Assembly: GCA_945643635.1 (NCBI GenBank)
Contig: CALZFC010000055.1
Coordinates: forward strand, 882,001-946,000
Direction of reading: 5' to 3'
Length of the DNA: 64,000 nt
From: Allodiplogaster sudhausi
Lineage: Eukaryota; Nematoda; Chromadorea; Rhabditida; Diplogasteridae
Made by a program: the position numbers and the translations under genes
Part shown: piece by piece, positions 46,132 through 56,704 of the stretch
How positions within the stretch are numbered: position 1 is the stretch's first letter
Layout of the letters: each line of letters starts with the position of its first letter
Notes under the pieces: model-generated
What the model was told of the DNA's origin: nothing
The model's input: only the letters and a program-made list of their open reading frames with translations
The model's database searches: none

Positions 46132-47089
46132 GAGAGCCTCTCTGTATGCCTCCAGTAGGGCCTGCCCCAGATCCAGATGTTGGATTTCGAGTATGAAAAC
46201 ATAGTCAGGCATGGCACAGGGTCCCATTAGCAAGATTAAATGGTTTAAAAAAATTTTCAAAAATTTTTTTTGTGTGAACAGAAAGTATGTATATTTTATG
46301 AATAGACGTATCTCGTTTCAAACTCAATATTTCTCATTTTCTTTTTTTTATTGGCATCATCGTTGGATTCTAAACAAAAGTTGCCCAGATGTTTCAGTAA
46401 ACTATTTCATTTTCACATCGAAAAATTACTTTTAATATTTGAATTTGACTTTTAAATACCTTATACTCATTTGTGTGTGGGTGTTATATCTCAAAATGTA
46501 GAGCATTAAAAACTGTAAAACATATATTCTTTTCATTGGGTGTAGAGGTCCCCAAGGGAGGAAAACATAGGCTCGAATAGGCGTACCTCGGAGATGTGGG
46601 ATTCAAGGAATACGTGAAAAAGAAGTTAAATTCTTGTTGTAACATAAAATGAATCATTTCATTCGATTCAGCTTGTTCCTTTTCATAAAATCTCCCTACA
46701 AAAATTTCATACAAATATCAATTTCCATGAAAATAACGCATTTTTCGATTTTTCTGCAATTGTCAGAAAATGACCGAAAACTATTCAAAGCGCTGTATTT
46801 TCAATGTTTTCAGCGAGAACAGAATGCGGATAATACTGTTCAGTACGCGACAAAATTCTCTACATCATACATCCATTACATCTAGATTGGGCGTTCCCAC
46901 CAATGACAGTATCGATTTTCCTATGGCGGTCGCGTCAAAACTGACAGATCCGCATTTTCCAACTTTTCGTGCAATCTTAATGTTTCGTACTCATCCAATG
47001 CATCATTCTGCTCCACGAAGCACACTAAGGTCAGAATCGATGTTTGTTTTGCAGATTTCCCGTGGTAAAAGCCCGTAAAAGGGTTTGCA

Positions 47090-47153
47090 CGCGCGCGGAT
47101 TTGAACCCGCGACCCATGACATTCGACGTGCACAACCAATTGGCGAAAATGAC
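47090..47153 (-). repeat. tRNA-like module, left arm of TTAA foldback
   Basis: On the minus strand: an A-box-like TCGCCAATTGGTTG, then at tRNA spacing a perfect B box GGTTCAAATCC inside a T-arm hairpin (CGCGG, loop, CCGCG). No complete acceptor stem is seen. Confidence 0.6.
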
Positions 47154-47885
47154 ATAAAAAATTCATTTCTGGAAAATGCTAAAACCAATCTTAAAGGTTG
47201 ACCTATCAACCGATAGCTATTTTTGCGCTCTATCGAAATAAATATATCCGCCAAAAAGTGTAAATTGGCAGCAAGGCCAAATAAGTGGCCAAAATATTCG
47301 AACATAAAAAAGTAGATCAAACAATCTATACATCATAACGTAATGTATGGGATAGTTGTTCGCCTTCGCGAAACCTATCGAATGGCATATAACATGTGGC
47401 GATAAGTTCAATACACGAGCAATAACAGCCGCGAAAACGTCTTCCAAAATATTGACTTTTCAACGGACTCCAGGGCATTTTTTCGGTACTCTTACTAATA
47501 GAGAGGACATTATTTATCAGTCACTATTTGTTATTCGGCTGGAGTACCGAAAAAGAGCCCTGGAGTCCGTTGAAAAGTCAATATTTTAGGGGGACATTTT
47601 CGCGGCTGTTATTGCTCGCGGATAGAACTTATCGCCACATGTTATATGCCATTCTATAGGTTTCGCGAAGGCGAACAACTATCCCATACATCACGTTATG
47701 ATGTATAGATTGTTTGATCTACTTTTTTATGTTCGAATATTTTGGCCACTTATTTGGCCTTGCTGCCAATTTACACTTTTTGGCGTATATATTTATTTCG
47801 ATAGAGCGCAAAAATAGCTATCGGTTGATAGGTCAACCTTTAAGATTGGTTTTTGCATTTTCCAGAAATGAATTTTTTTTATGTC

Positions 47886-47950
47886 ATTTTCGCCAATTGG
47901 TTGTGCACGTCGAATGTCATGGGTCGCGGGTTCAAATCCGCGCGCGTGCA
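47886..47950 (+). repeat. tRNA-like module, right arm of TTAA foldback
   Basis: Inverted twin of 47090-47153, identical over the boxes: TCGCCAATTGGTTG and GGTTCAAATCC with the CGCGG/CCGCG T-stem. Confidence 0.6.
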
Positions 47951-48920
47951 AACCCTTTTGCGGGCTTTTACCACGGGAAATCTGCAAAACAAACATCGAT
48001 TCTGACCTTAGTGTGCTTCGTGGAGCAGAATGATGCATTGGATGAGTACGAAACATTAAGATTGCACGAAAAGTTGGAAAATGCGGATCTGTCAGTTTTG
48101 ACGCGACCGCCATAGGAAAATCGATACTGTCATTGGTGGGGACGCCCAATCCAGATGTAATGGATGTATGATGTAGAGAATTTTGTCGCGTACTGAACAG
48201 TATTATCCGCATTCTGTTCTCGCTGAAAACATTGAAAATACAGCGCTTTGAATAGTTTTAGGTCATTTTCTGACAATTGCAGAAAAATCGAAAAATGCGT
48301 TATTTTCATGGAAATTGATATTTTTATGAAATTTTTGTAGGGAGATTTTATGAAAAGGAACAAGCTGAATGGACTGAAATGATTCATTTTATGTTACAAC
48401 AAGAATTAAACTTCTTTTTCACTCATTCCTTGAATCCCACATCTCCGAGGTACGCTTATTCGAGCCTATGTTTTCCTCCCTTGGGGACCTCTACACCCAA
48501 TGAAAAGAATATATGTTATACAGTTTTTAATGCTCTACATTTTGAGATATAACACCCACACACAAATGAGTATAAGGTATTTAACCGTCAAATTCAAATA
48601 TTAAAAGTAATTTTTCGATGTGAAAATGAAATAGTTGACTGAAACATCTGGGCAACTTTTTTTTAGAATCCAACGATGATGCCAATAAAAAAAAGAAAAT
48701 TGAGAAATATTGATGTTAAAGAAAGTTATGTGCACTTAAACTTTTCCCCTACTTTTGCATGCAAAATCAAGGAAAAAATTTTTATAACAAAATTGACCTT
48801 CTAATTTTCTTCATAGTGCGCAGAGGTACCCCTGATTAAATTTTGAATAGCCAAATCAAAAATTTTTACCCCGGGGCAGGCCCCTATGGAGGGCTGCTTG
48901 ATCCTTACAGAGAGGCTCTC

Positions 48921-49104
48921 TTAAACTACACAGTGATAGGCCTAATCAGTTAGTGTTGATGCCCACCCCTGCCTGCTATCACCCTGCAATCTCTCGCTCC
49001 CTCCCTCTCTCTCTCTCTCCCCTCACCCTTTCTCTCGCTCCCTCTCCCTCTCTCTCTCCCCTCACCCTCTCTCTCTCCCCTCACCCTCTCTCTCACCCCT
49101 CACC

Positions 49105-49135
<31 letters not shown>

Positions 49136-49762
49136 CTCACCCTCCCTCCCATCTCATTTCTCTTGTATCTCCAGTGCAACTCTCTCTCTCTGAATTCTCT
49201 CTGCTTTTCTGTGCATTTGATCTCTGTCCCATCATCCTCTTCAAGAGCCCAATCTTTTGGATTCTCTTATCATATCCGGATTCTATCTTTGGTTCTAAGA
49301 AGCTTTCAGAGGCTCTCTCTAATTTTCATCCCAATTTGTGATCTACTGTTCCTCATTTTTATTCGCTACTTAGGGCGATACAGTTATTTCGTTGTTCCTT
49401 TTTTTATTCTCTGCCCTGTAATAGAGAAATGAAACGATGCAAATAACTGATGCCTTAAGAGGCGTGGCCAGGCAGGGAAGCCGCGCGTTCTCTGTGACCG
49501 TAAGTTCATTCTATTTCAATTCATTCAAGGAAACTGCCCCTGGAGCCATAACTTGCCTGATTAAATCGCTTCGCTTTCCACGCTAATTGAATCGGTGTTG
49601 AGATATTTTGTTGAGAATATTTATTTGCTATTTGTTCTTAAGAGGATGCAAATATTCGTTTTCGCTGACCGCAAATACTACTTTCATTTTTGACTGCTAT
49701 GAAATACTGCATGAATTAACATTGAAGGCCCGTCTTTCTTTCCGTGTGACTTCCGCAGCGGA
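48921..49762. other. Spacer upstream of nuclear receptor gene
   Basis: CT repeat with CCCCTCACC units at 48985-49145. Its promoter should lie here. A short GC-rich segment at 49455-49505 ending GACCGTAAGT could be a 5' untranslated exon with a donor, but this is a guess. Confidence 0.35.
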
Positions 49763-49969
49763 ATGGGAACAAGCAACCTCGCAACTTCTGATTCGGAAAG
49801 AATTTGCAAGGTCAGCTTTCTCTTCAGTTCAACCTTATATTTATTTTCATTTTTCCATTATCCTTTTCAGGGCAATATATTTTGCCTTTCTTCTCTCCCT
49901 CTCCTTCTCTTCTATATTATTTGTCTTCTCTCTCTCTTTCTCTCTTCTGTCTCACTTCCCGCTCTCCCT

Positions 49970-50009
<40 letters not shown>

Positions 50010-50456
50010 TAACATGATTCAGGTGTGTGCAGACCGTTCGGATGGCGCCCACTTCGGGTTGATTCTTGTAGAGCATGCGCAGCATTCTTCAGGTGTGTAG
50101 TACAATTAATTCAATATTGGATTTTGGCTTTCTTATTACTCTCGTCACTTGAAATTCATCAGTTAATCAGGCGGTTTGCCGCTTTGATCTCAAGTCGTTT
50201 CTTGGCGTTTTCACTTCTGCCACATCCACGAAGCTTACAATTAGCAAATGCACCTGTCTTCTTTCCCGTTTTTCTCACTTGGTCTTGCTTTTTTCCCTCC
50301 TCTCTCTCACTCTCTCTCTCACTCTCTCTCTCTCCATCTCTCTCTCTCTCTTGCTCCCTCACTCTCTCTCTCTCGCTCTCCGGCTCTCTCTCTCTTTCTC
50401 TCTCTCGCTCTCTCTCTCTGGCTCTCTCTCTCTCGCTCTCTGGCGCTCTCTCTCTT

Positions 50457-50488
<32 letters not shown>

Positions 50489-50512
50489 GCCCTATCGCTC
50501 TCTCCCTCTCTT

Positions 50513-50559
<47 letters not shown>

Positions 50560-50858
50560 GTCTTTCTAATTTCAGACGCAGCATTGTAATGCGCAAGAAG
50601 TACGTGTGCCGACAAGGAAACCACTTGTGTGCCATCAACAGAAGTCAGTTCAGAAGATCCAGCCTCATTTACTTTTAGCCTCGAGCTAAGAGAACAAAAG
50701 TTCGTTTCACCTGCAGATGAATGTGACTTACGCACACTTTTCTATTTCATTGCCAGCTAACACCGATATAATCTATAAATTATGAGTAAATAATGAGTAA
50801 ATCTATAAATTTATCATTTTGCTCTCATTCTCTCTTTCTCGGTCCGCTTTCGCATCCG

Positions 50859-50906
<48 letters not shown>

Positions 50907-51635
50907 TCCGTATTTCTCTTTTTCTCTTTTTCTCTTTTTTCGTTCTCTCTCTTTTTCTCTTGCAGCCGTCCGTTGCATGTGCAGAGCATGCCGCTTTCGC
51001 AAGTGCGTCCGAGCGGGGATGAGCAGAGACGGTAAGGCGGATGGCGATCGAGGTGAGGGATCAGTCTCAGGAGAGAGGGCAGAGAGAAAGAGAAAAGGAA
51101 TGGAGAAATGAAGGATCAGTCTCAGGAGAGAGGGCAGAGAGAAAGAGAAAAGGAATGGAGAACTGAGGGATCAGTCTCAGGAGAGAGGGCAGAGAGAAAG
51201 AGAAAAGGAATGGAGAAGTGAGGGATCAGTCTCAGGAAAGAGGGCAGAGAGAAAGAGAAAAGGAATGGAGAAGTGAGGGATCAGTCGACGACGAGAGAGC
51301 AAAGACATAGAAAGCGATATAGAAGTAGACAAAGTAGGATGAAGATAATGAGAGAATTCTTTGAAACATTTTTATAAGCAGTAAGAATTTTTTTTAGATA
51401 GACTAGATCAGAGTAGAGAGAGCTCGAATTAGCGTAATCGCCTGCCAATGAAGGAGGGATCAATCTGAGTTCAGAGCAACGTAGAGAGGATTGCTTTTGG
51501 AGAAGATAAAGAAACTTTGAAAGCTTTTCTACTGCAGAAGTGCAAATGAGAGAAAGAGGAGGAGAAGCGGAGAGTTAGTGAGGGAGAGAAAGGTAACAGT
51601 GAGAAAAACGAGAAACTGTGAGAGAGTGAGAGGGG

Positions 51636-51680
<45 letters not shown>

Positions 51681-54046
51681 GAGGGAGAAAAAGAGAAGGT
51701 GAGAAAGAGAGCTAGAGGATTGGTATTTAAATGTGTACTACAACTTGAATCAAAGATCAAATTCATATAAAGAGTGACTTGTCAGGCGTGCAAAGTCCAC
51801 GTGACCAACTTGGTCCACGAGAATATTTGCCTGGAGGAGATCTACCGGCTCTTGTGAACCCGCCTCCAGTTCCTCAGGCACCCCACGATCTTCTTCCCTC
51901 CCCTCATCCACTGCAAAGACATCATCTACACATGGTTGGCTATTCTGAAGATTAATCCATCCACAGAGCTTCTCAATGACTTCTTCTCAGATGACCGCTC
52001 CTCTTCAAATGTCTTCTGTCAAATTCGACATGGACAGCTATGGCTTCATGTACAGCAACTCAGTTACCGAGCAATCCGCTTATGAGGCAATGGCTGCGAC
52101 ACCCTGCAGCGAGGTATCTCTTTCTTTCTCTCTCGCGCTTTCTACATCTTTATATTTACTTTTCCCTATGTATCTATCTTTCTCCCTCCCTCCCTCTATC
52201 TCTCTCTTCTCCTCTCTTTATCTCTATCATTCATATTTCTCACTCTGCAGCCCGCTCTCTTCACCCCCGAGAGTGCGACTCCTCTCTTGGACGGACTTCT
52301 CCGTGGCTACCGTGAGTTAAATGACCGCCGGGCGGCCTACCGTAACCAGCCAGGCAGTCGTGGTAGGACCAACGAACAGCCTTCTCTCTTCAACGACGGC
52401 TATCTTGATGGAGTCAGCTTGATGTGCAAGATGGAACCACCGAGTGGATACATCGACGAGGAAGATTACACGCCGAATGTCAACACAGTAAGTTCCTTCT
52501 TCCTTTCCCTCTGCTCTTTCCCTTTTCTCTCTATCTCTGCTGTTTCTCTCCTTTTCCCTCTCCATCTTCTTTCTCGATGCTCTCTCTCCTTTTGTCTCTC
52601 ACTCTTCTTTCTCTGTGCATAATCTATGATTTTGGTTGCTCTTATCTTCACTTTCATTATGATCTCGTTGGTTTCATTTTTCCAGACCCTCTCTCTGTTT
52701 ATCCTTGCACAGATCAGAACATTTCACTTCCAAGTTCTTGCCATCTCTTATGATTTGTGTTGAAGTGGGCCCTTGCAGAGTTCTTCGGGGAGCCCCCCTG
52801 CGAGTGTCGCCGTTTCTTATCTCCATGTCAACGAACTCATTCCACGAGACTATGAGTTCCTTCTCCAATTCATCGGCCGTTACTTCCCACGACTTTCGCA
52901 CATTTCTTCGGAGCAGAAGGTAAAAGTGTGCTCCACAAGATAAGAGAGTAAGACAGGAAAGAGTGAGAGAGAGAGAGAAAGAGAGAGAAAGAGACACCGA
53001 GAAAGGAAAGAGAGAGAGAGAGAGGGAGAGAGAGAGAGAGAGAGAGAAAGAATGACTTACAGCGTCTGTTGTGTCGGTGTTTCTGGTCGCAGTTCTACTT
53101 CTTGGAGTGCGCAGCCAGGACGGCGAGTGTCCGGCCCGGCCACTCCGACCAGCTCATTCTCTCCGACTTCAACTTCATCGACGTGAATGATCTACGTTCT
53201 TTCTTCTCTTCTCCTCATGGAGATCAGCAAATGAATGCTGAAGAGGCTGAACGGTTCGAACTATTTCTAATTACTCGAATTAAAATTTTACTATTCATTT
53301 TGCGAATAAATAAATAATATTTGCTCTGAATTAAAGAAAATTGCTAGGATATATTTTTAAATTATACTTTCCTGCAGAATGTTCCGGCCTTCATTCGATC
53401 TCTACATCGCGAGTATTTTGGTGCCTCTTCATAAGCTTCAGCTGTCCGAGGTTGGAATCCATTTTGTCACCCATGAGGAATGAGCGATAGAATGTGAATG
53501 TAACAGGTGGAAGTTGTTGTGTTGATGGCTCTCTGCTTCTACTCACTCGGAATCGACGGAGTATCACAGAGCACCGAAGAACTCTGCAGACAGGTTTCTA
53601 ACAAAACAATACGTCTTAATAAAGCTTATTTTTTCTTTAAATTTTTTATGCGTTTGTTTTCTTTGCACTACTTCCCTTTTGTTTCTTCAACAGAATGAAT
53701 TGATTGAGGTGCGTGATGAGTTGTTCCGCGAGTTGATGCTGCACTACGAGCAGAGTGGCGGAGGCAGGGGCTCTTCCACTTCCGTCGAGTCGGCTGTTCG
53801 TCTTGCCCACGTCATCATGCTCATCCCCGCCATTCAGGTACACTCTACTTTCTATGCTTCCTTTAACATACTTCATGTTCTTCTTGTTGTTATTTGATAG
53901 ATGAGTAAGAATGATCTCTTCCATTCTAACCTTTGCCTTCCTCTGAACAGCGAGTGGCGACTCGTCACATGGAAGATCTTCTGATCACGAACATCTTCAT
54001 GTCTCAACTCAACGAGTCTCTCTATCGGATGTTCGCCTCCCCATGA
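49763..54046 (+). CDS. Nuclear hormone receptor (nematode-type), frameshift in DBD
   Basis: A ligand-regulated transcription factor with a two-zinc-finger DNA-binding domain. Thirteen exons join in phase except at one point: 49763-49810, 50023-50092, 50576-50643, 50966-51031, 51786-51934, 51967-52113, 52251-52487, 52779-52919, 53093-53253, 53378-53450, 53507-53593, 53694-53837 and 53951-54046; about 495 residues. Finger 1 begins ERICKVCADRSDGAHFG, then the frame must shift by one base at 50056-50058 (a GGG where GGGG is expected) to continue VDSCRACAAFFRR. Finger 2 reads CAINRTVRCMCRACRFRKCV then RAGM. A proline-rich hinge follows (LVNPPPVPQAPHDLLP), then a helical ligand-binding domain (PRDYEFLLQFIGRYFPRLS, KLQLSEVEVVVLMALCFYS, MEDLLITNIFMSQLNESLY). 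SCRACAAFFRR is typical of the nematode supplementary receptors. Either the reference lost one G or this allele is broken. Confidence 0.9.
50290..50562. repeat. (CT)n tract in nuclear receptor intron
   Basis: A long CT tract with CTCG, CTGG and CTTT interruptions, ending just before the acceptor TTTCAG of exon 50576. Confidence 0.85.
51055..51287. repeat. 55-bp minisatellite in nuclear receptor intron
   Basis: A little over four copies of a 55-bp unit starting GGATCAGTCTCAGGAGAGAG (unit starts at about 51057, 51112, 51167, 51222 and 51277), nearly identical, between the exon ending 51031 and the exon starting 51786. The rest of that intron has another (GA)n tract at 51635-51690. Confidence 0.9.
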
Positions 54047-56139
54047 GGAATTGAGAAGAACTTCCCACCGATCTCTTCGAATCGTTATTACAATAACTCT
54101 TCCCTTTATCTCATCAACGCATTTATGTACATAGCACAGCTGAATATCTGCATGTATCTGGACGTTAGTAACAGGGTAAGGAATGACAATTACCGTAGAC
54201 TTCTGATTTCATCTTGCGATTTAGTACTCGGCTACGTGCAAAAGAAACAACAGTAGAATAAGAGATTCAAGGGGCGCGAAATTTGAACCGAACTTTATTA
54301 TTATGCATACATACCATATATCGATTAAATATCGATAGAATTAATATCAAATTAGATAGTCAACTCCTAGTCGTAATGCACTGCAGGACGAGGTATGGAG
54401 AATTATCCTCTCATGGATAATTTTTGTGATCGATTCAAAATCTCATCAATATCGTTCTACTTGCATTTAAGAAGGTTTTGTAATCTCTTTGTCAAATTCT
54501 ATGTTTGTTTTAAAGCCGATTCGAATATTAGCGATATAATTCTATTCATTATAAATACATATTTGATCCCCGAAATGCATAAACGCTTCATTCCCACAAA
54601 GTTTCGAGTGCATGTCGTTCTGTGAATATTTACATATGTATCTTCCATACATACTTCGTAAAGACTCACCATAATTGTCCTTTTTAATTTACTATATTTT
54701 TCATGTTCTGTTAGAGCAATACTGATGTATCAGTTCATGTGCAAATGTTGAACAATTAATAAATGAATGAGACACTTGCTGATGGTGAGAACGTTTTCGT
54801 TTCTGTTGTTTAAGGAAAGGGAACTCCGAAGAGCGGGGATTGCTATGAGAATGGAAAAGCGGAATATGTATGTACATAAGTCAATTGCTGCAAACCATCT
54901 TTACTTAACGAGTTGGCAACAAACACGGAGTGGGAATAAATTTAGTCCTCCGTTTGTGCTTGTTCACGGCATTCCAAGCAATTGTGTTGACGGAGGAAGG
55001 CCAAAGTAGCTTTCCTCCAGGTTGCCAGAGGGTAAGTGGGCGGAATCAAGAGTTTGGATAAACTTGCCGCTCTCTCTCTCTCTCTCTCTCTCTCTCTGCT
55101 CTCTCTCTATCTCACTCTCTTCCTCTTCCATTCTCTCTCCTACTTTTTTTCGCTTTTTCTTTTGATTCCTACAACCTTCAAAACTCTTCTTTCTCTATTT
55201 TTCTTTCCATTTCTTCAGCCCTCTCATTTTGCACGCTCTCTCATCTTCACGCTCTCTCCCCTGATCGTACACCGTTTTGTGCACACAAACACACGCAAAT
55301 ACTGGCACTACAACGACTCCCGAGGCGTGAACAGGGAATGTAAGTAAGCTGGAGAGAAATGACTAGAAGCGGGTGGCCAGGCTTCTGTGGTGGTTCAGCC
55401 CTCCCTGGGCTGTCGCCCTTTTCTCACCTTATACATATTTCTTCCTCTACATCTCTGTTGATCTCTCTCTCACTTTGCTCATCTCTCGGACTCTCTCTCA
55501 TTCTCCCTCTCCCTCCCTCATTCTCTCTCTCTCTCTCTCTCTCGTTCTCCAACTGATGTTCTTGTCGTAAATAAGACTTGTTCCTTGCTGCGTTTACCGT
55601 TCTAAGCGCGAGCGATAATCAGTTCGCTTATCTTTCTTCAAACTTCACGACTCCGACCTCCTTAACCGTATTTTCCTCTGAGGTCCCCTCCAGTTCTCGT
55701 TTGGATGAGTCTCCAAGAATTCCCCCCTGCTTTCTCCATTCAAAAGAATGTTCAGTCTATCATATAATCTACTCCTCTTCCTTCCATGCAGCGGGCTTCA
55801 GAATACTATTTTAAAGTTTACGATCATCGAAGATGTTAAACTCATTTTGAATCCCCTCCGTGCCACCTTGGACTGATATCGGATGTCTTCTCTTAGATGA
55901 ATAGACCCCAATGGACCCTTCACTGTTCCTTCATTGACTGCTAACCATTCTTCTCTCATTCCGGTCACTCTGCTTCCCATTCTTTGTCTCTTTCTCCTTC
56001 TTGTTCTCTTTACCTTCTTGTGCCCGGGACCCCGGAAGTCTAGAGCGCCATGGAATTTCCTCCTCTTCTCTGCGTCTCTCGTCCTCTCCGTATTCAAACG
56101 TGTTCTTTCTTTTTTATTAATATCATAAATATTACTTAC
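54047..56139. other. Spacer between nuclear receptor and otopetrin
   Basis: AT-rich up to 54760, then CT tracts at 55070-55130 and 55500-55545. A strong donor-like GTAAGTAAG at 55340 follows a short open stretch, and a minus-strand frame at 55798-56097 (99 codons, basic) is open, but neither has family support. Confidence 0.4.
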
Positions 56140-56348
56140 TTGCTATACCAAGATATTCTTTGTTGATTCCTTGATATTTCTGAAATAATGAATAGAGTGG
56201 TTGCCTGTCTCTGGAATGCATTCTCTGCACGGGGAGGAGCGGCGTGGCAGTGGATTGCCCTGTCTGGGGGAGGACAGCAAATCTTCCCTCCAATGCACCG
56301 TTTCGTTTGACTGCGACTGTCATTTCACCCACAGCCCCAAAGCTTCTT
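56140..56348 (-). CDS. Possible exon of an unidentified minus-strand gene
   Basis: An open stretch of 69 codons between a good acceptor (ACATTCAG) and a strong donor (GTAAGTA), both in minus orientation. It reads GEMTVAVKRNGALEGRFAV, then TATPLLPVQRMHSRDRQPLY. No family recognised and no neighbouring exon could be joined; the plus strand is also open here. Confidence 0.28.
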
Positions 56349-56704
56349 CTGAATGTTTGTCGCTTTACTAATTTAAATTTGTTATCAGTGTTTATTTTTC
56401 GTTTTATCAGCAAACAACCGCAAAAAATAGGTCGTGGATACGTAAAGGGGAATGAAGTATTTACGTACCGAGGTGTTCGTTGATAAGGTTAAGAACACTT
56501 GGCCGTAGTCACGACTAATCAAGTTTACACTCTTGACAGGCTTGAAATGGGGGTAGGCGACTACGGTCTACGGCCTCTCTCTTCTTTCCACTCTATCCTT
56601 CATCTCTTATCTATGCTGTTTACCATTCCTATATCATTTGTAAGTTAACGAGGATGACTCAGAATCCCTCTTAAGCTGCCTACACATCAGCCACGACAAT
56701 CAAG

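Larger units (their letters stand above)
46132..48920. mobile_element. TTAA-flanked foldback element, second family member
   Basis: Bounded by TTAA at 46128-46131 and 48921-48924, with ends GAGAGCCTCTCTGTA and complement, the same as the element at 22419-25033. Two arms of about 1.2-1.3 kb are near-identical inverted copies (about 46230-47480 and 47520-48750), with a short spacer near 47480-47520, so the single strand could fold into a hairpin over almost its whole length. No transposase frame is recognised; long open frames are mirror images of each other. Each arm carries a tRNA-like module. Confidence 0.85.

Noticed and set aside
47886..47950. A functional tRNA gene
   Set aside because: The A and B boxes and T-arm are present, but I find no seven-pair acceptor stem or convincing anticodon stem, and the sequence is duplicated as part of a transposable element.
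46921..48387. Mirror-image open frames of 80-140 codons in the TTAA foldback
   Set aside because: Each occurs in both arms and on both strands, overlaps the tRNA-like modules and shows no protein family feature; best explained as inverted-repeat sequence.
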